From an uncultured Oscillospiraceae bacterium (GTDB lineage: Bacteria; Bacillota; Clostridia; Oscillospirales; Oscillospiraceae): 64,000 bases of DNA. Where the stretch lies: positions 62,001-126,000 of the forward strand of contig CANQRM010000003.1 in the NCBI GenBank assembly GCA_947626265.1, read 5' to 3'. Each line of letters starts with the position of its first letter. Positions within the stretch are counted from its first letter, which is position 1. Shown piece by piece: positions 19,283 through 28,619 of this stretch. A program made the translations under genes and the position numbers. The notes beneath the pieces were generated by a model, which worked only from the letters and a program-made list of their open reading frames with translations, had not been told where the DNA came from and ran no database searches.

Positions 19283-20826
19283 GCGGAGAAGAATCCAAAG
19301 AAAAACGGCTGTTCATCAACATGGCAGCCCAGATCGTGTCCTTTACCGTCAGCGCGGGCATCAGCTTTTTCCTCACGCCCTTCATCGTGGAGAAGCTGGG
19401 CCGGGAGGCCTACGGCTTCGTGGGCCTGGCCAACGACTTCATAAGCTATGCCCAGATACTGGTGACGGCGCTGAACTCCATGGCCTCCCGGTTCATCACC
19501 ATCAGCATCCACCGGGGGGAGAACCAGTCCGCCAACGAGTATTTCACCTCCCTCATCATCGCCAACGCTATTATAACGCTGGTCCTGCTGGTGCCGGCGG
19601 TGCTGGTGGTGCTGTTCCTGGACAGGCTCCTGGACGTGCCGGCGGCCATCCTTGGGGACGTGCGGCTGTTGTGGTCGCTGCTGTTTCTGGAGGCTCTCGC
19701 GGGCATCGCCATGAGCGTGTACGGCAGCGCCACGTATGTCAAAAACCGGCTGGACCTTTCCAGTAAGCGGCTCATTGAGTCGGAACTGCTGCGGGCGGGC
19801 ATCCTGCTGGCGGCCTTTTCCCTCCTGCCGCCCCATGTGTACTACCTGGGCGTGTCCGCGGTGGTGTGCGTGACCTACCGGACCATCACCAACATCCGCT
19901 ACACCCGGATGCTGCTGCCGGAGATAGAGGTCAAACGGAGTTATTTCCGGTGGGCGCGGATAAAGGAGCTCCTGTCCGCCGGGGTGTGGAACTCCGTGAC
20001 GAAGATAGGGTCGATCCTGTCCAACCAGCTGGACCTCCTCATCACCAACCTGCTCGTAGGCGCTTCGGCCATGGGCGTGGTCAGTATCGCCAAGAGTCTG
20101 CCGGTGCTGATACAGGCCGTGTTCAGCATGCTGGCGTCGGTGTTCATGCCCCAGCTGAACATCAGCTATGCCAAGGGTGACACGGACCAGATGCGCGCCG
20201 AGCTCATCTTCTCCATCAAGCTGCTGGGCATGATCGCCTGCATCCCGGTGGCCTGCGTGTACGCCTTCGGGGACGTGTTCTTCTCCCTGTGGGTGCCGGG
20301 CCAGGACGCGAAGCTTTTGCAGGGTCTCGCCATCGTGGCCATGCTGGCAAGCCCTCTGGGCTATCCGCTGGAGCCCTTGTGGAACGTGTTCACGGTGACC
20401 AATAAGATCAGGCAGTCTTCTCTCTATATCATCGCCAACTCCTTCCTCACCATCGGCATGGTGTTCGTGCTGCTGCACTTTGCCTCCACGGATACGGCCA
20501 AAATGTTCATCATCGTGGGCGTGAGCTCGGTGTTCAGTATCATCCGGGGGGCCACGTTCCTTCCCCTCTATGGCGCCAAGTGCCTCAACATGAAGCTGAC
20601 CACCTTTTACGGCCCGCTTTTGAAGAACCTGGCGGCTCTGGCGGTGGTGAGCGCCGCGGCCTTCGCGCTGAAGGCCCTACTGAACGTGCACACCTGGCTG
20701 GGGCTCATCCTGGTGTGCGGCACAGTGGGGGTCACGGCTCTGGCCGTAAACTACTTCGTGCTGCTGAGCCGGGCGGAGCGGGCCATGCTCCACACGAAAG
20801 TCAAAGGATGGCTTCATAAGACATGA
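19279..20826 (+). CDS. Polysaccharide flippase / Wzx-like (MOP superfamily)
   Basis: ATG 19279 overlaps previous stop; ~515 aa, ~12-14 TM segments, 'AAQIVSFTVSAGISFFLTPFIVEKLGREAYGFVGLANDFISY'. Confidence 0.88.
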   Translation: MSGEESKEKRLFINMAAQIVSFTVSAGISFFLTPFIVEKLGREAYGFVGLANDFISYAQILVTALNSMASRFITISIHRGENQSANEYFTSLIIANAIITLVLLVPAVLVVLFLDRLLDVPAAILGDVRLLWSLLFLEALAGIAMSVYGSATYVKNRLDLSSKRLIESELLRAGILLAAFSLLPPHVYYLGVSAVVCVTYRTITNIRYTRMLLPEIEVKRSYFRWARIKELLSAGVWNSVTKIGSILSNQLDLLITNLLVGASAMGVVSIAKSLPVLIQAVFSMLASVFMPQLNISYAKGDTDQMRAELIFSIKLLGMIACIPVACVYAFGDVFFSLWVPGQDAKLLQGLAIVAMLASPLGYPLEPLWNVFTVTNKIRQSSLYIIANSFLTIGMVFVLLHFASTDTAKMFIIVGVSSVFSIIRGATFLPLYGAKCLNMKLTTFYGPLLKNLAALAVVSAAAFALKALLNVHTWLGLILVCGTVGVTALAVNYFVLLSRAERAMLHTKVKGWLHKT

Positions 20827-22703
20827 TACCGAAGATACTCCATTACTGCTGGTTCGGCGGCAAGCCCCTGAGCGCCGAGACGGAAAAGTATATCGCCACC
20901 TGGCGGGCTCAGTGCCCGGACTATGAGATCAAGCGCTGGGACGAGACCACCTTTGACGTCAACATGTGCCCCTATGCCAAAGAGGCCTACGAGGCGAAAA
21001 AGTGGGCGTTCCTCGCGGACTACGCCCGGCTGTGGGCGCTTCATACGTACGGCGGCGTGTACATGGACACGGACGTGGAGCTCATAAAGCCCCTGGACGG
21101 ATTTCTGGGGGAGAGCGCCTTCTGCGGCTTTGAGGAGCAGGGCCGGCTCTGCACCGCCCTCATGGGCTCCGAGCCCGGGGGAAAATGGGTGGGCGCCCTG
21201 CTGGAGAGCTACCGGGACCGGCACTTTTGCCTCGCGGACGGCAGCTTTGACCAGACCACCAACGTGACGGTGATATCCGACCGGACGGAAAAGCTCTTTG
21301 GGTTGAAGCTGGACGGCACGGCCCAGAGGGCGGAGGGGGTGCTGACCCTTTGGCCCCGGGACCGGTTCAGCCCCATGGACTTCGAGACGGGGAAGATAGA
21401 GCGCACGGAAAATACCGTGGCCATCCACCACTTCGTGGCCTCCTGGCACGACGAGAAATGGCTCAAAGAGCGGGCGGTGCGCTATAAGTGCATCCGGCTC
21501 TTCGGCGAGGGCCTGGGAAACCGGATCGCCAACGCCGTGAACTTTGCCCGCCGCCGGGACGGCAGCTTCCGCCGGGGCGTCATCTACTACCTGACCCTGC
21601 CCCTTATCGGGATAAGCCGCCTGTTCCCCCCGGGGAACGCGGTGGTGTTCGAGACGGAGGGGGACTTCTGCGACAACGGCCGGGCGCTGTATGAATACCT
21701 CCTCCGGGTGGGGGCGAACCGCCGCCGGAAGCTCATATGGCTGGTGAAGGAGCCGGAAAAGTTCCGGGACCGGCAGAAGGACAACGTGCTCTTTCTCCGG
21801 CGGGACAGCCTGGCGGGCCGGTACTGGATGAGCCGGGCGCAGTTTTTCTTCTTCACCCACCCCTGGTGGATGAAGAGCTGGCGGCGCGGCCAGACGGTGG
21901 TGAGCCTGTGGCACGGGGTGCCCCTGAAGGCCGGGGACGGACGGGATATGTCGGGGCTTTTCGACTTCTTCACGGCCTCCTCCCCGGAGACCTATGAGCT
22001 CTACCACAAGTTCACCGGCGTGAAGCTCTCCCAGTACCTGCCCCTGGGCCAGCCCCGGCTGGACGTGATGTTCCAGCGCCGGGACCTCTCTCCCCTCTTG
22101 GGGGGCATGGCCCGGGGCCGGGACTATGATAAGCTCATTCTCTGCATGCCCACCTTCCGCCAGACCCAGCGCTGGACGGACGGCACCTTCGCCAACACCT
22201 ATTCCATCAATCCGGTGGAGACCCTGGACGAGCTGGAGGAGCTGAATGCCTTTCTGGCGGCGCACAGGATGGTCCTGGCCGCCAAGATACACCACCTGCA
22301 GAAGCTGGACTTTCTGGCGCGCACCAGCCTTTCCAACATTCTCTACCTCACGGACGACGATCTGATCGCCGGGGATATGCAGCTATACGAGCTGGTGGGC
22401 GGGGCGGACTGCCTGCTGACGGACTACTCCTCCATATACTTTGACTACCTCACCCTGGACAGGCCCATTGGCTTTTTCGTGGGGGATATGGCCCAGTACA
22501 CCCGGGGCTTTCTGGTGGAGGACCCCCTGGCCTGGATGCCGGGGGAGAAGATAGAGGACTTTTCGGGGCTTCTCGCCTTTTTGGCGGACGTCTCCGCCGG
22601 GAAGGATGACTATGGCCCCGCGCGGAAAGAGCTGCGGGACAGGGTGGACCCCTATCAGGATGACGAAAACTGCAAACGCATCGCGGAAAACTTCGGCCTT
22701 TGA
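20823..22703 (+). CDS. Bifunctional GT32-type sugar transferase fused to CDP-glycerol:polyglycerophosphate glycerophosphotransferase-like domain
   Basis: N-term 'MIPKILHYCWFGGKPLS...YGGVYMDTDVELIKPL' (GT32, DxD); C-term 'VVSLWHGVPLKAGDG...LLTDYSSIYFDYLTLDRPIGFF' (TagB/TagF family). Confidence 0.88.
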   Translation: MIPKILHYCWFGGKPLSAETEKYIATWRAQCPDYEIKRWDETTFDVNMCPYAKEAYEAKKWAFLADYARLWALHTYGGVYMDTDVELIKPLDGFLGESAFCGFEEQGRLCTALMGSEPGGKWVGALLESYRDRHFCLADGSFDQTTNVTVISDRTEKLFGLKLDGTAQRAEGVLTLWPRDRFSPMDFETGKIERTENTVAIHHFVASWHDEKWLKERAVRYKCIRLFGEGLGNRIANAVNFARRRDGSFRRGVIYYLTLPLIGISRLFPPGNAVVFETEGDFCDNGRALYEYLLRVGANRRRKLIWLVKEPEKFRDRQKDNVLFLRRDSLAGRYWMSRAQFFFFTHPWWMKSWRRGQTVVSLWHGVPLKAGDGRDMSGLFDFFTASSPETYELYHKFTGVKLSQYLPLGQPRLDVMFQRRDLSPLLGGMARGRDYDKLILCMPTFRQTQRWTDGTFANTYSINPVETLDELEELNAFLAAHRMVLAAKIHHLQKLDFLARTSLSNILYLTDDDLIAGDMQLYELVGGADCLLTDYSSIYFDYLTLDRPIGFFVGDMAQYTRGFLVEDPLAWMPGEKIEDFSGLLAFLADVSAGKDDYGPARKELRDRVDPYQDDENCKRIAENFGL

Positions 22704-22712
22704 GGAGCGGGT

Positions 22713-23543
22713 ATGGACATAGACACAAAAGCGGTACAGGCCCGGGAGCTGGCGATACTCAAAGAGGTATCGGCGGTGCTGGACCGGCTGGGCCTGCGGT
22801 ACTGGGCCGACGGGGGCACCTTGCTGGGGGCCGCCCGGCACAGGGGTTTCATCCCCTGGGACGACGACGTGGACATCGGCATGCCCCGGCCGGATTTTGA
22901 TAAGTTCCGCCATCTGGCCGCCAAGGAGCTGCCCGAATGGCTGGAATTACAGGACTATGAGAACGTGCGCCACGCGGGCCACTCCATCCTGAAGATACAC
23001 GACGTGCGCACCACCTTCGTGGAGGATGTCTTTGCCTCCTGGCCCGAGTGCCACACGGGAGTGTATATCGACATCTTCTGCTTCGACGGCTTTCCGGACC
23101 CGGGGCCGGAGCGGGAGGAACGGGTGCGCCGGAAAAAGCAGTTCATCCGCCTGAACGGCTTTCTGCGGGCCGACTGGCGGGATACCCGCACGGCGGGTGA
23201 GAAGCTGCGGTATATCCTGCTCGCCCCGGTGCGGTGGCTGCTGCCCTTCAACTGGGCGAGCATGTGCCAGGAGGAGCTGTACCGGAAGAGCGATTTCGAT
23301 ACCGCCAACTGGATCAGCGAGTGCTTCGAGTGGGTGGTATACCCCGCCGGATGCCTGCGGGGGACGGTGAAGCTGCCCTTCGAGGACATGGAATTGCCCT
23401 GCCCGGCGGGATACGATGAATACCTGACCACGGTATACGGCGACTGGCGCCAGCCGCCCCCGGAGGGGGAGCGTATCCCCGCCCACCCGGTGGCCTGGTT
23501 CAGTCTGGACAAGTCCTACCGGGACCGCTGGTGGGAAAAATAA
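22713..23543 (+). CDS. LicD family phosphotransferase
   Basis: 'LRYWADGGTLLGAARHRGFIPWDDDVDIGMPRPDFDKF' LicD signature. Confidence 0.93.
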   Translation: MDIDTKAVQARELAILKEVSAVLDRLGLRYWADGGTLLGAARHRGFIPWDDDVDIGMPRPDFDKFRHLAAKELPEWLELQDYENVRHAGHSILKIHDVRTTFVEDVFASWPECHTGVYIDIFCFDGFPDPGPEREERVRRKKQFIRLNGFLRADWRDTRTAGEKLRYILLAPVRWLLPFNWASMCQEELYRKSDFDTANWISECFEWVVYPAGCLRGTVKLPFEDMELPCPAGYDEYLTTVYGDWRQPPPEGERIPAHPVAWFSLDKSYRDRWWEK

Positions 23544-23551
23544 ATGACAGG

Positions 23552-23585
23552 AAAGCCCCCTCACGCGTACACGTGAGGGGGCTTT
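23552..23585. terminator. Bidirectional intrinsic terminator between the two convergent glycan operons
   Basis: AAAGCCCCCTCACG-CGTACA-CGTGAGGGGGCTTT. Confidence 0.9.
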
Positions 23586-23594
23586 ATTATCGGT

Positions 23595-24617
23595 TCACTT
23601 GCCCGCGGCCCGGAGCCGCAGCTTCGTGATGAACAGGGCCGGGAGGTATAGCTTGCACTTCACCAGCAGCACGTAGAGCTTGATATACCCCGGCAGGCCG
23701 TCCAGGGTCAGGTCCTTGGCAAGGCCCGTCTCCTTCATGGCGGCGGCTATCCGCTTCGCCGCGGCTGCGAGGCCCGTCCCGCCATACAGCACCTCCATGG
23801 ACAGGCCCCGAATGAGGCCGTTGTGGACCGTGAAGGCGTTGATCTGGGTCGGGAACAGGGGGGAGAGAGGGGCCAGATGGGAGTTTACATAATCTAAAAG
23901 CCACCGTATCTCCTGGAAGAACCGGGGCCGGTAATGGCGCAGGTTGGAGTTCTGGACCCTGCGGTAGATATAGAGCTTCTCCCGGGAGATGTACACGCTG
24001 TCGGCGAACCAGAGGCACTCGTAGGTCATGGCCGTGTCCTCGTAGAGGGTGATGCGGCCGTCGGAGAGGTAGTGCTCCGCGATGAGCGCCCGCCTCCACG
24101 CCTTGGTGTACAGGAAGCCGGGCAGCAGCTGGGTGCCGAAGGGGGCGCGGCGGGCGTCGCAGACCATGTAGGGGTATATCTCCTTTTCCAGGCGGGCCTT
24201 GTCGTAATATCCCTCGTCGGCGTATACGGGCTGCTCGACCTCGCCGGTGTCCCGGGCGATGTCGCAGACCACCACGTCGGGATGGTGGGCGTCGATATGC
24301 TCCTTGAGTACCGCCAGCCACCGGGTCTCCACCCAGTCGTCCGCGTCGGCGAAGCACACATACTCGCCCTTCGCTCTATCCAGGCCCGCCTTCCGGGCGG
24401 GGGTGGGACCGGCGTTGGCCTGATGGATAACCGAGACGCGGCTGTCCCGGGCGGCATAGGCGTCGCAGAGGGCGGGGCTGCCGTCAGGGGAGCCGTCGTC
24501 CACCAGAATGAGCTCAAAGTCGGGGCAGGTCTGGGCGAGGATGCTCTCCACGCACTGAGAGAGATACTTCTCCGCGTTGTAGACCGGGACGATGACGGAA
24601 AAAAGCGGCATAGGCAA
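23595..24617 (-). CDS. GT2 family glycosyltransferase
   Basis: 'LFSVIVPVYNAEKYLSQCVESILAQTCPDFELILVDDGSPDGSPALCDAYAARDSRVSVIH...CFADADDWV'. Confidence 0.92.
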   Translation of the reverse strand: MPMPLFSVIVPVYNAEKYLSQCVESILAQTCPDFELILVDDGSPDGSPALCDAYAARDSRVSVIHQANAGPTPARKAGLDRAKGEYVCFADADDWVETRWLAVLKEHIDAHHPDVVVCDIARDTGEVEQPVYADEGYYDKARLEKEIYPYMVCDARRAPFGTQLLPGFLYTKAWRRALIAEHYLSDGRITLYEDTAMTYECLWFADSVYISREKLYIYRRVQNSNLRHYRPRFFQEIRWLLDYVNSHLAPLSPLFPTQINAFTVHNGLIRGLSMEVLYGGTGLAAAAKRIAAAMKETGLAKDLTLDGLPGYIKLYVLLVKCKLYLPALFITKLRLRAAGK

Positions 24618-24623
24618 CTCCTT

Positions 24624-25619
24624 TCAGTCCATGCGTGCGCGCACCAGCGCCGCGGCCGCCGGCCACAGCCGGCACTTTAAAAGCACTAAAAAGGCCTTCA
24701 TGTAAAGGGGCAGGCCGTCGAAGGAAAGCTCCCCGGGGATGCCCGTCTCCCGCATGGCCCGGCCCGTGTTCCGGGCGGCGGCGGAGAGGCTGTCCCCGTG
24801 GGCGCACTCGGTGGCTATGGCGGTGATGACCATGCCCATGTACGCGCCGTTGATCTGCCTGTCGATGGCGGGCTCCAGGCCGCCCATGCGCCGGCGCAGA
24901 TACTGAAAGCAGGTCTGCACTTCCTGAAAGTACCGGGGCCGGTAGGCGTTTAAAAGCGACCCCTCCCGCAGCCGGTAGACATACAGGGGCTCGTGGGTAA
25001 TATACATGCTCCCGGCGTAATACATGCACTCGTAGGCCATGGCCACGTCCTCAAAAAGGGTGACGCCGGAGGCGGCCTCCACGTAGTGGTCCAGCAGCAG
25101 CTGCCGCTTTCCCACCCGGGCCCAGATGAAAGCGGGCACCTTCCGGGAGGGGGCGGCGTTGTCGCAGATCATGTAGGGGTATACCTCTTTTTCCAGGCGG
25201 GATTTGTCGTAATACCCCTCCGCCGCGCCGATGGGGTAGCGGGTGGGACCGATGTCCCGGGTGTGGCCGAAGAGGACGATGTCCGGTCGGTGGTTTGCGT
25301 CGATGTGGCCCTTCACCGTCTCCAGCCAGTTGGGCAGCACCCAGTCGTCGGAGTCCACAAAGGCCACGTATTCGCTTTTCGCCGCGTCCAGGCCCGTCTT
25401 CCGGGCGGCGGCGAGGCCGCCGTTTTCCCGGTGGATGACCCGGATGCGGGGGTCTTTTTCGGCGTATGCGTCGCAGAGGGCCGGGCAGCCGTCGGGGGAG
25501 CCATCGTCCACCAATATGAGCTCAAAGTCGGTCCAGGTCTGGGCCAATATGCTCTCCACGCACTGGGAAAGGTATTCTTCCACCTTGTAGACCGGGACCA
25601 CCACGGAAAATTCGCTCAC
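24624..25619 (-). CDS. GT2 family glycosyltransferase
   Basis: GTG start 25619 gives 'VSEFSVVVPVYKVEEYLSQCVESILAQTWTDFELILVDDGSPDG'; overlaps upstream gene's stop by 4 bp. Confidence 0.9.
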   Translation of the reverse strand: MSEFSVVVPVYKVEEYLSQCVESILAQTWTDFELILVDDGSPDGCPALCDAYAEKDPRIRVIHRENGGLAAARKTGLDAAKSEYVAFVDSDDWVLPNWLETVKGHIDANHRPDIVLFGHTRDIGPTRYPIGAAEGYYDKSRLEKEVYPYMICDNAAPSRKVPAFIWARVGKRQLLLDHYVEAASGVTLFEDVAMAYECMYYAGSMYITHEPLYVYRLREGSLLNAYRPRYFQEVQTCFQYLRRRMGGLEPAIDRQINGAYMGMVITAIATECAHGDSLSAAARNTGRAMRETGIPGELSFDGLPLYMKAFLVLLKCRLWPAAAALVRARMD

Positions 25620-26659
25620 GCCCCCGCCCCCTTTCCGGCCATGGCCGCCGCGATGCGCACGCACAGGCCCGTAAAGCCCATGTCCAGCAGACGGTAGAAT
25701 ACCCGGGTGGCCATATCCCCCCGGGCGGCGGCATAGCGGGTCAGGGCCCCGGCGGGGGCGCCGTCATGGAAGTTTTTGACCAATGCCCGCCGCTGGGCCA
25801 TAGAGAGGTCCGCCCGGCCCGCGGCCCGGTAGACGCGGGCGTGGACCATGCTGCCCACGAAGGCCAGCACGGCGTTTTTATCCATGTTGAAATCTTCCGC
25901 CACTTTGCGCAGGGCCTCATATACGGCCCCGATGCGGGCAAGCTCCTCCTCCCCGGAGCGGTGGGACACGGAGCCTGAGAGGATGCGGTGGTGGTATTTG
26001 GCGGTCGTGGGCGCGGTGACAACTTTCTCAGCCAGGGACACCGCCGCGGCGTTCAGTACCGCGTCCTCCCCCAGGGACAGCCGCCCGTCATACCAGGGCA
26101 GGGCTTTTTGAAGCAGATCCCGCCGATAGAGCTTGTCCCACTTGGCGTAGGTCAGGGGCCGGTCCGGCTTATCGGGGACGCCGTCGTAGCGGAAGGAGAG
26201 CATGTACTCCTCCGCCAGACGCTTTAAGTCTTCAAGTCCCTCCCAGCAGGTGACGCCGGTGCGGCGGCTGCCCATGGTGCGCTGGGTATCCCCGGAGAAT
26301 ATCTCATTGACGAACTGGCCTTCTATGATGTCCGCGCCGTGGGTTTCCAACGCATGCAAAAGCTCGGCGAACCAGTCCGGGTCCACCCAGTCGTCCGCGT
26401 CCACGAAGCCCAGAATGTCCCCTTGGGCGGCCTCTATCCCCGCGGCCACGGCGTCGGCCACGCCCCCCGGGGCCCGGTGCAGGACCCGGACGCGGGCGTC
26501 CTTCGCCGCGTAGGCGTCGCACAGGGCGGGGCTCTCATCCGTGGAGCCGTCGTCCACCAGAATGAGCTCCCAGTCCTCCATGGACTGGGCAAGGACGCTG
26601 TCCACGCATGGGGCGAGATACGCCGCCGCGTTGTAGACGGGTACGATGACGGATACCAT
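25616..26659 (-). CDS. GT2 family glycosyltransferase
   Basis: ATG 26659 gives 'MVSVIVPVYNAAAYLAPCVDSVLAQSMEDWELILVDDGSTDESPALCDAYAAKDARV...GFVDADDWV'. Confidence 0.9.
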   Translation of the reverse strand: MVSVIVPVYNAAAYLAPCVDSVLAQSMEDWELILVDDGSTDESPALCDAYAAKDARVRVLHRAPGGVADAVAAGIEAAQGDILGFVDADDWVDPDWFAELLHALETHGADIIEGQFVNEIFSGDTQRTMGSRRTGVTCWEGLEDLKRLAEEYMLSFRYDGVPDKPDRPLTYAKWDKLYRRDLLQKALPWYDGRLSLGEDAVLNAAAVSLAEKVVTAPTTAKYHHRILSGSVSHRSGEEELARIGAVYEALRKVAEDFNMDKNAVLAFVGSMVHARVYRAAGRADLSMAQRRALVKNFHDGAPAGALTRYAAARGDMATRVFYRLLDMGFTGLCVRIAAAMAGKGAGA

Positions 26660-26667
26660 AGCGCGCC

Positions 26668-27648
26668 TCACAGGAGCCTGGTGAGCTCTTTGTACCAGCC
26701 CCGCCGGTCTACGAACTGGCGCACGCATATGTCCGCCCTATCGTTGCCCTCGATGAGGCACACGCCTTTGTCCGTCACGGCCACGTCCCAGCCGATGTAG
26801 CGCATGTCGGGCACCTCTTTGGCCGCGGCGGTGACGAGAGAGACCGCCTCCTCCCAGTGGGGCACATGATAGCCCGGGAAGGGGACGCCGCTCAAGGGGT
26901 GCACCACATACTCCCGCCGGTTCATGTCGATGGCGGGGGTGGTGACGACGCCGGTATCCACGTCGATGTGGGCGGCCATGCCCCCTGCGCCCATGTTATC
27001 CACCACCGCGTTCCCCGCGCCGGTGCGCAGGAACGCGGAGAAGACGTGCACATTGCCCTTTCCGTCCACCATGGTGTTGAGCCGGGGCACGTTGGTGCTG
27101 GCGGGATTGAAGGCGGCAAGGCTGGAGTGCTGCAGCACCATCTCCTCCGCCAGCATGTCCCGGCTGCCGTCGTAGAGGGCGCGCAGGTCGTCCGCCGGGT
27201 CGTAGTCATAGCGGGAGATGCCCTTGCCGCAGGAGAGACTGGTGGCCTTGAGCATCACATGGCCGTGGGCCTTGACGAAGGCTTCAAATTCGTCGAAGCT
27301 GGCCTGTGAAAGGTCCAGCCAGTCCCGGTTCAAATAGGGCGCAAAGCGCCGGTTGAAGGCGGCCTTGTTGATGAAAAGCTGCTTGTCCCCGGTGTTGACC
27401 TTTTGGATGAAGCGCTCGAAGCGGAGCATAGTGAAGTACCGGGCCCGCTCCCGGTCGCTTTTTTTGTCGAAGTTCAGCTGGGCGTACTCCGCGGGGCTGG
27501 AGCCGTGGCGCGCCACGCACCAGAGCATGCTCACCCAGTTGGTGAAGCAGCCCCAGCCTGTATATTGGGCCTTCATCTGCTCCCGGAAAAATTCGAAGGA
27601 GCTCTGGAAAAGCCCTTTTAAGGTGGCCTCCCGAAAGATGTCGCTCAT
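26668..27648 (-). CDS. Sugar-transfer-associated ATP-grasp domain protein
   Basis: ATG 27648; 'HVMLKATSLSCGKGISRYDYD...LAEEMVLQHSSLAAFNPASTNVPRLNTMVDGKGNVHVFSAFLRTG...IGWDVAVTDKGVCLIEGNDRAD' typical of ATPgrasp_ST. Confidence 0.78.
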   Translation of the reverse strand: MSDIFREATLKGLFQSSFEFFREQMKAQYTGWGCFTNWVSMLWCVARHGSSPAEYAQLNFDKKSDRERARYFTMLRFERFIQKVNTGDKQLFINKAAFNRRFAPYLNRDWLDLSQASFDEFEAFVKAHGHVMLKATSLSCGKGISRYDYDPADDLRALYDGSRDMLAEEMVLQHSSLAAFNPASTNVPRLNTMVDGKGNVHVFSAFLRTGAGNAVVDNMGAGGMAAHIDVDTGVVTTPAIDMNRREYVVHPLSGVPFPGYHVPHWEEAVSLVTAAAKEVPDMRYIGWDVAVTDKGVCLIEGNDRADICVRQFVDRRGWYKELTRLL

Positions 27649-28619
27649 GCCTTGTCCTCTTTCTTCTCCGCCGCGGGGGCATTCTCCGTGCGGCGGACGG
27701 TGTACTGGGGCAGGTCGCTGACGGTCATGAAGATGCGCCCCACATACTCCCCCAGGATGCCCAGCATCATCATGATAACGCCGCCGATGAAGCACTGCAC
27801 GGCGATGGAGGTGGTGTAGCCGGCGGCGATGTGGGCGTTCAGGAGCTTGCGGATGACCATGATCACCGCCACGAGAAAGCCGAACACGGCGGTCAAAACG
27901 CCCACCACCGACGCCATCCGCAGGGGCACGATGGAGAAGTTCGTGAGGGCCGTCACCGTCAGGGCCAGCAGGCGCTTTAAGCTGTAGTTGGATTTGCCCG
28001 CCAGGCGGTCCCGGTGCTCCATGGGGACGTTGGCGATGCGGGTGGTGATGCGGTTGAGGTAGAGCCCCGCCGCGGGGAAGGGGCTGTGGTAGTTTTTCGC
28101 CGCGTCCACGGCCATGCGGCTCCAGGCGGTGAAGGAGCTGACCGCGATGCCCCGGGGCCGGTTGCCCATCCAGGCGGCCACGGCCTGGTAGAGCCTGGAG
28201 CAGGTGCGCTTGAACCAGGAGTGGTGCTTCTGGGGGAACTGGGCGTACACCACGTCGTAGCCCTCGGCCAGTTTGTCCAGCATGGGGAAGATGCCCTCCG
28301 CCGGGTGCTGGCCGTCGTCGTCCATATATACCACCGCGTCGCCGTCGGCGTAGGCCAGCGCCGCCTGCTTGGCGGCGGCCTGGCCGTAGTTGCGGGAAAG
28401 CTCCACCCCCACGATGTGCGCGTCCTCTTTGCACAGCGCGCATATCACGTCATAGGTGTCGTCGGGAGAGCCGTCGGAGACCAGAATGAGCTGGTAGTCA
28501 TAGCCCTCGTGCTTGGCAAAGGCCTCGCGTATTTCCTTCACTACCGCGGGCAGGGTCTGGGCGCTGCGGTAGCAGGGGATGCATACGGATACGAGCATAG
28601 CTTTTTCCTCCCCGTTCAT
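27645..28619 (-). CDS. GT2 glycosyltransferase with C-terminal TM helices (GtrB/ArnC-like)
   Basis: 'LVSVCIPCYRSAQTLPAVVKEI...DDDGQHPAEGI', two TM segments near C-terminus. Confidence 0.9.
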   Translation of the reverse strand: MNGEEKAMLVSVCIPCYRSAQTLPAVVKEIREAFAKHEGYDYQLILVSDGSPDDTYDVICALCKEDAHIVGVELSRNYGQAAAKQAALAYADGDAVVYMDDDGQHPAEGIFPMLDKLAEGYDVVYAQFPQKHHSWFKRTCSRLYQAVAAWMGNRPRGIAVSSFTAWSRMAVDAAKNYHSPFPAAGLYLNRITTRIANVPMEHRDRLAGKSNYSLKRLLALTVTALTNFSIVPLRMASVVGVLTAVFGFLVAVIMVIRKLLNAHIAAGYTTSIAVQCFIGGVIMMMLGILGEYVGRIFMTVSDLPQYTVRRTENAPAAEKKEDKA

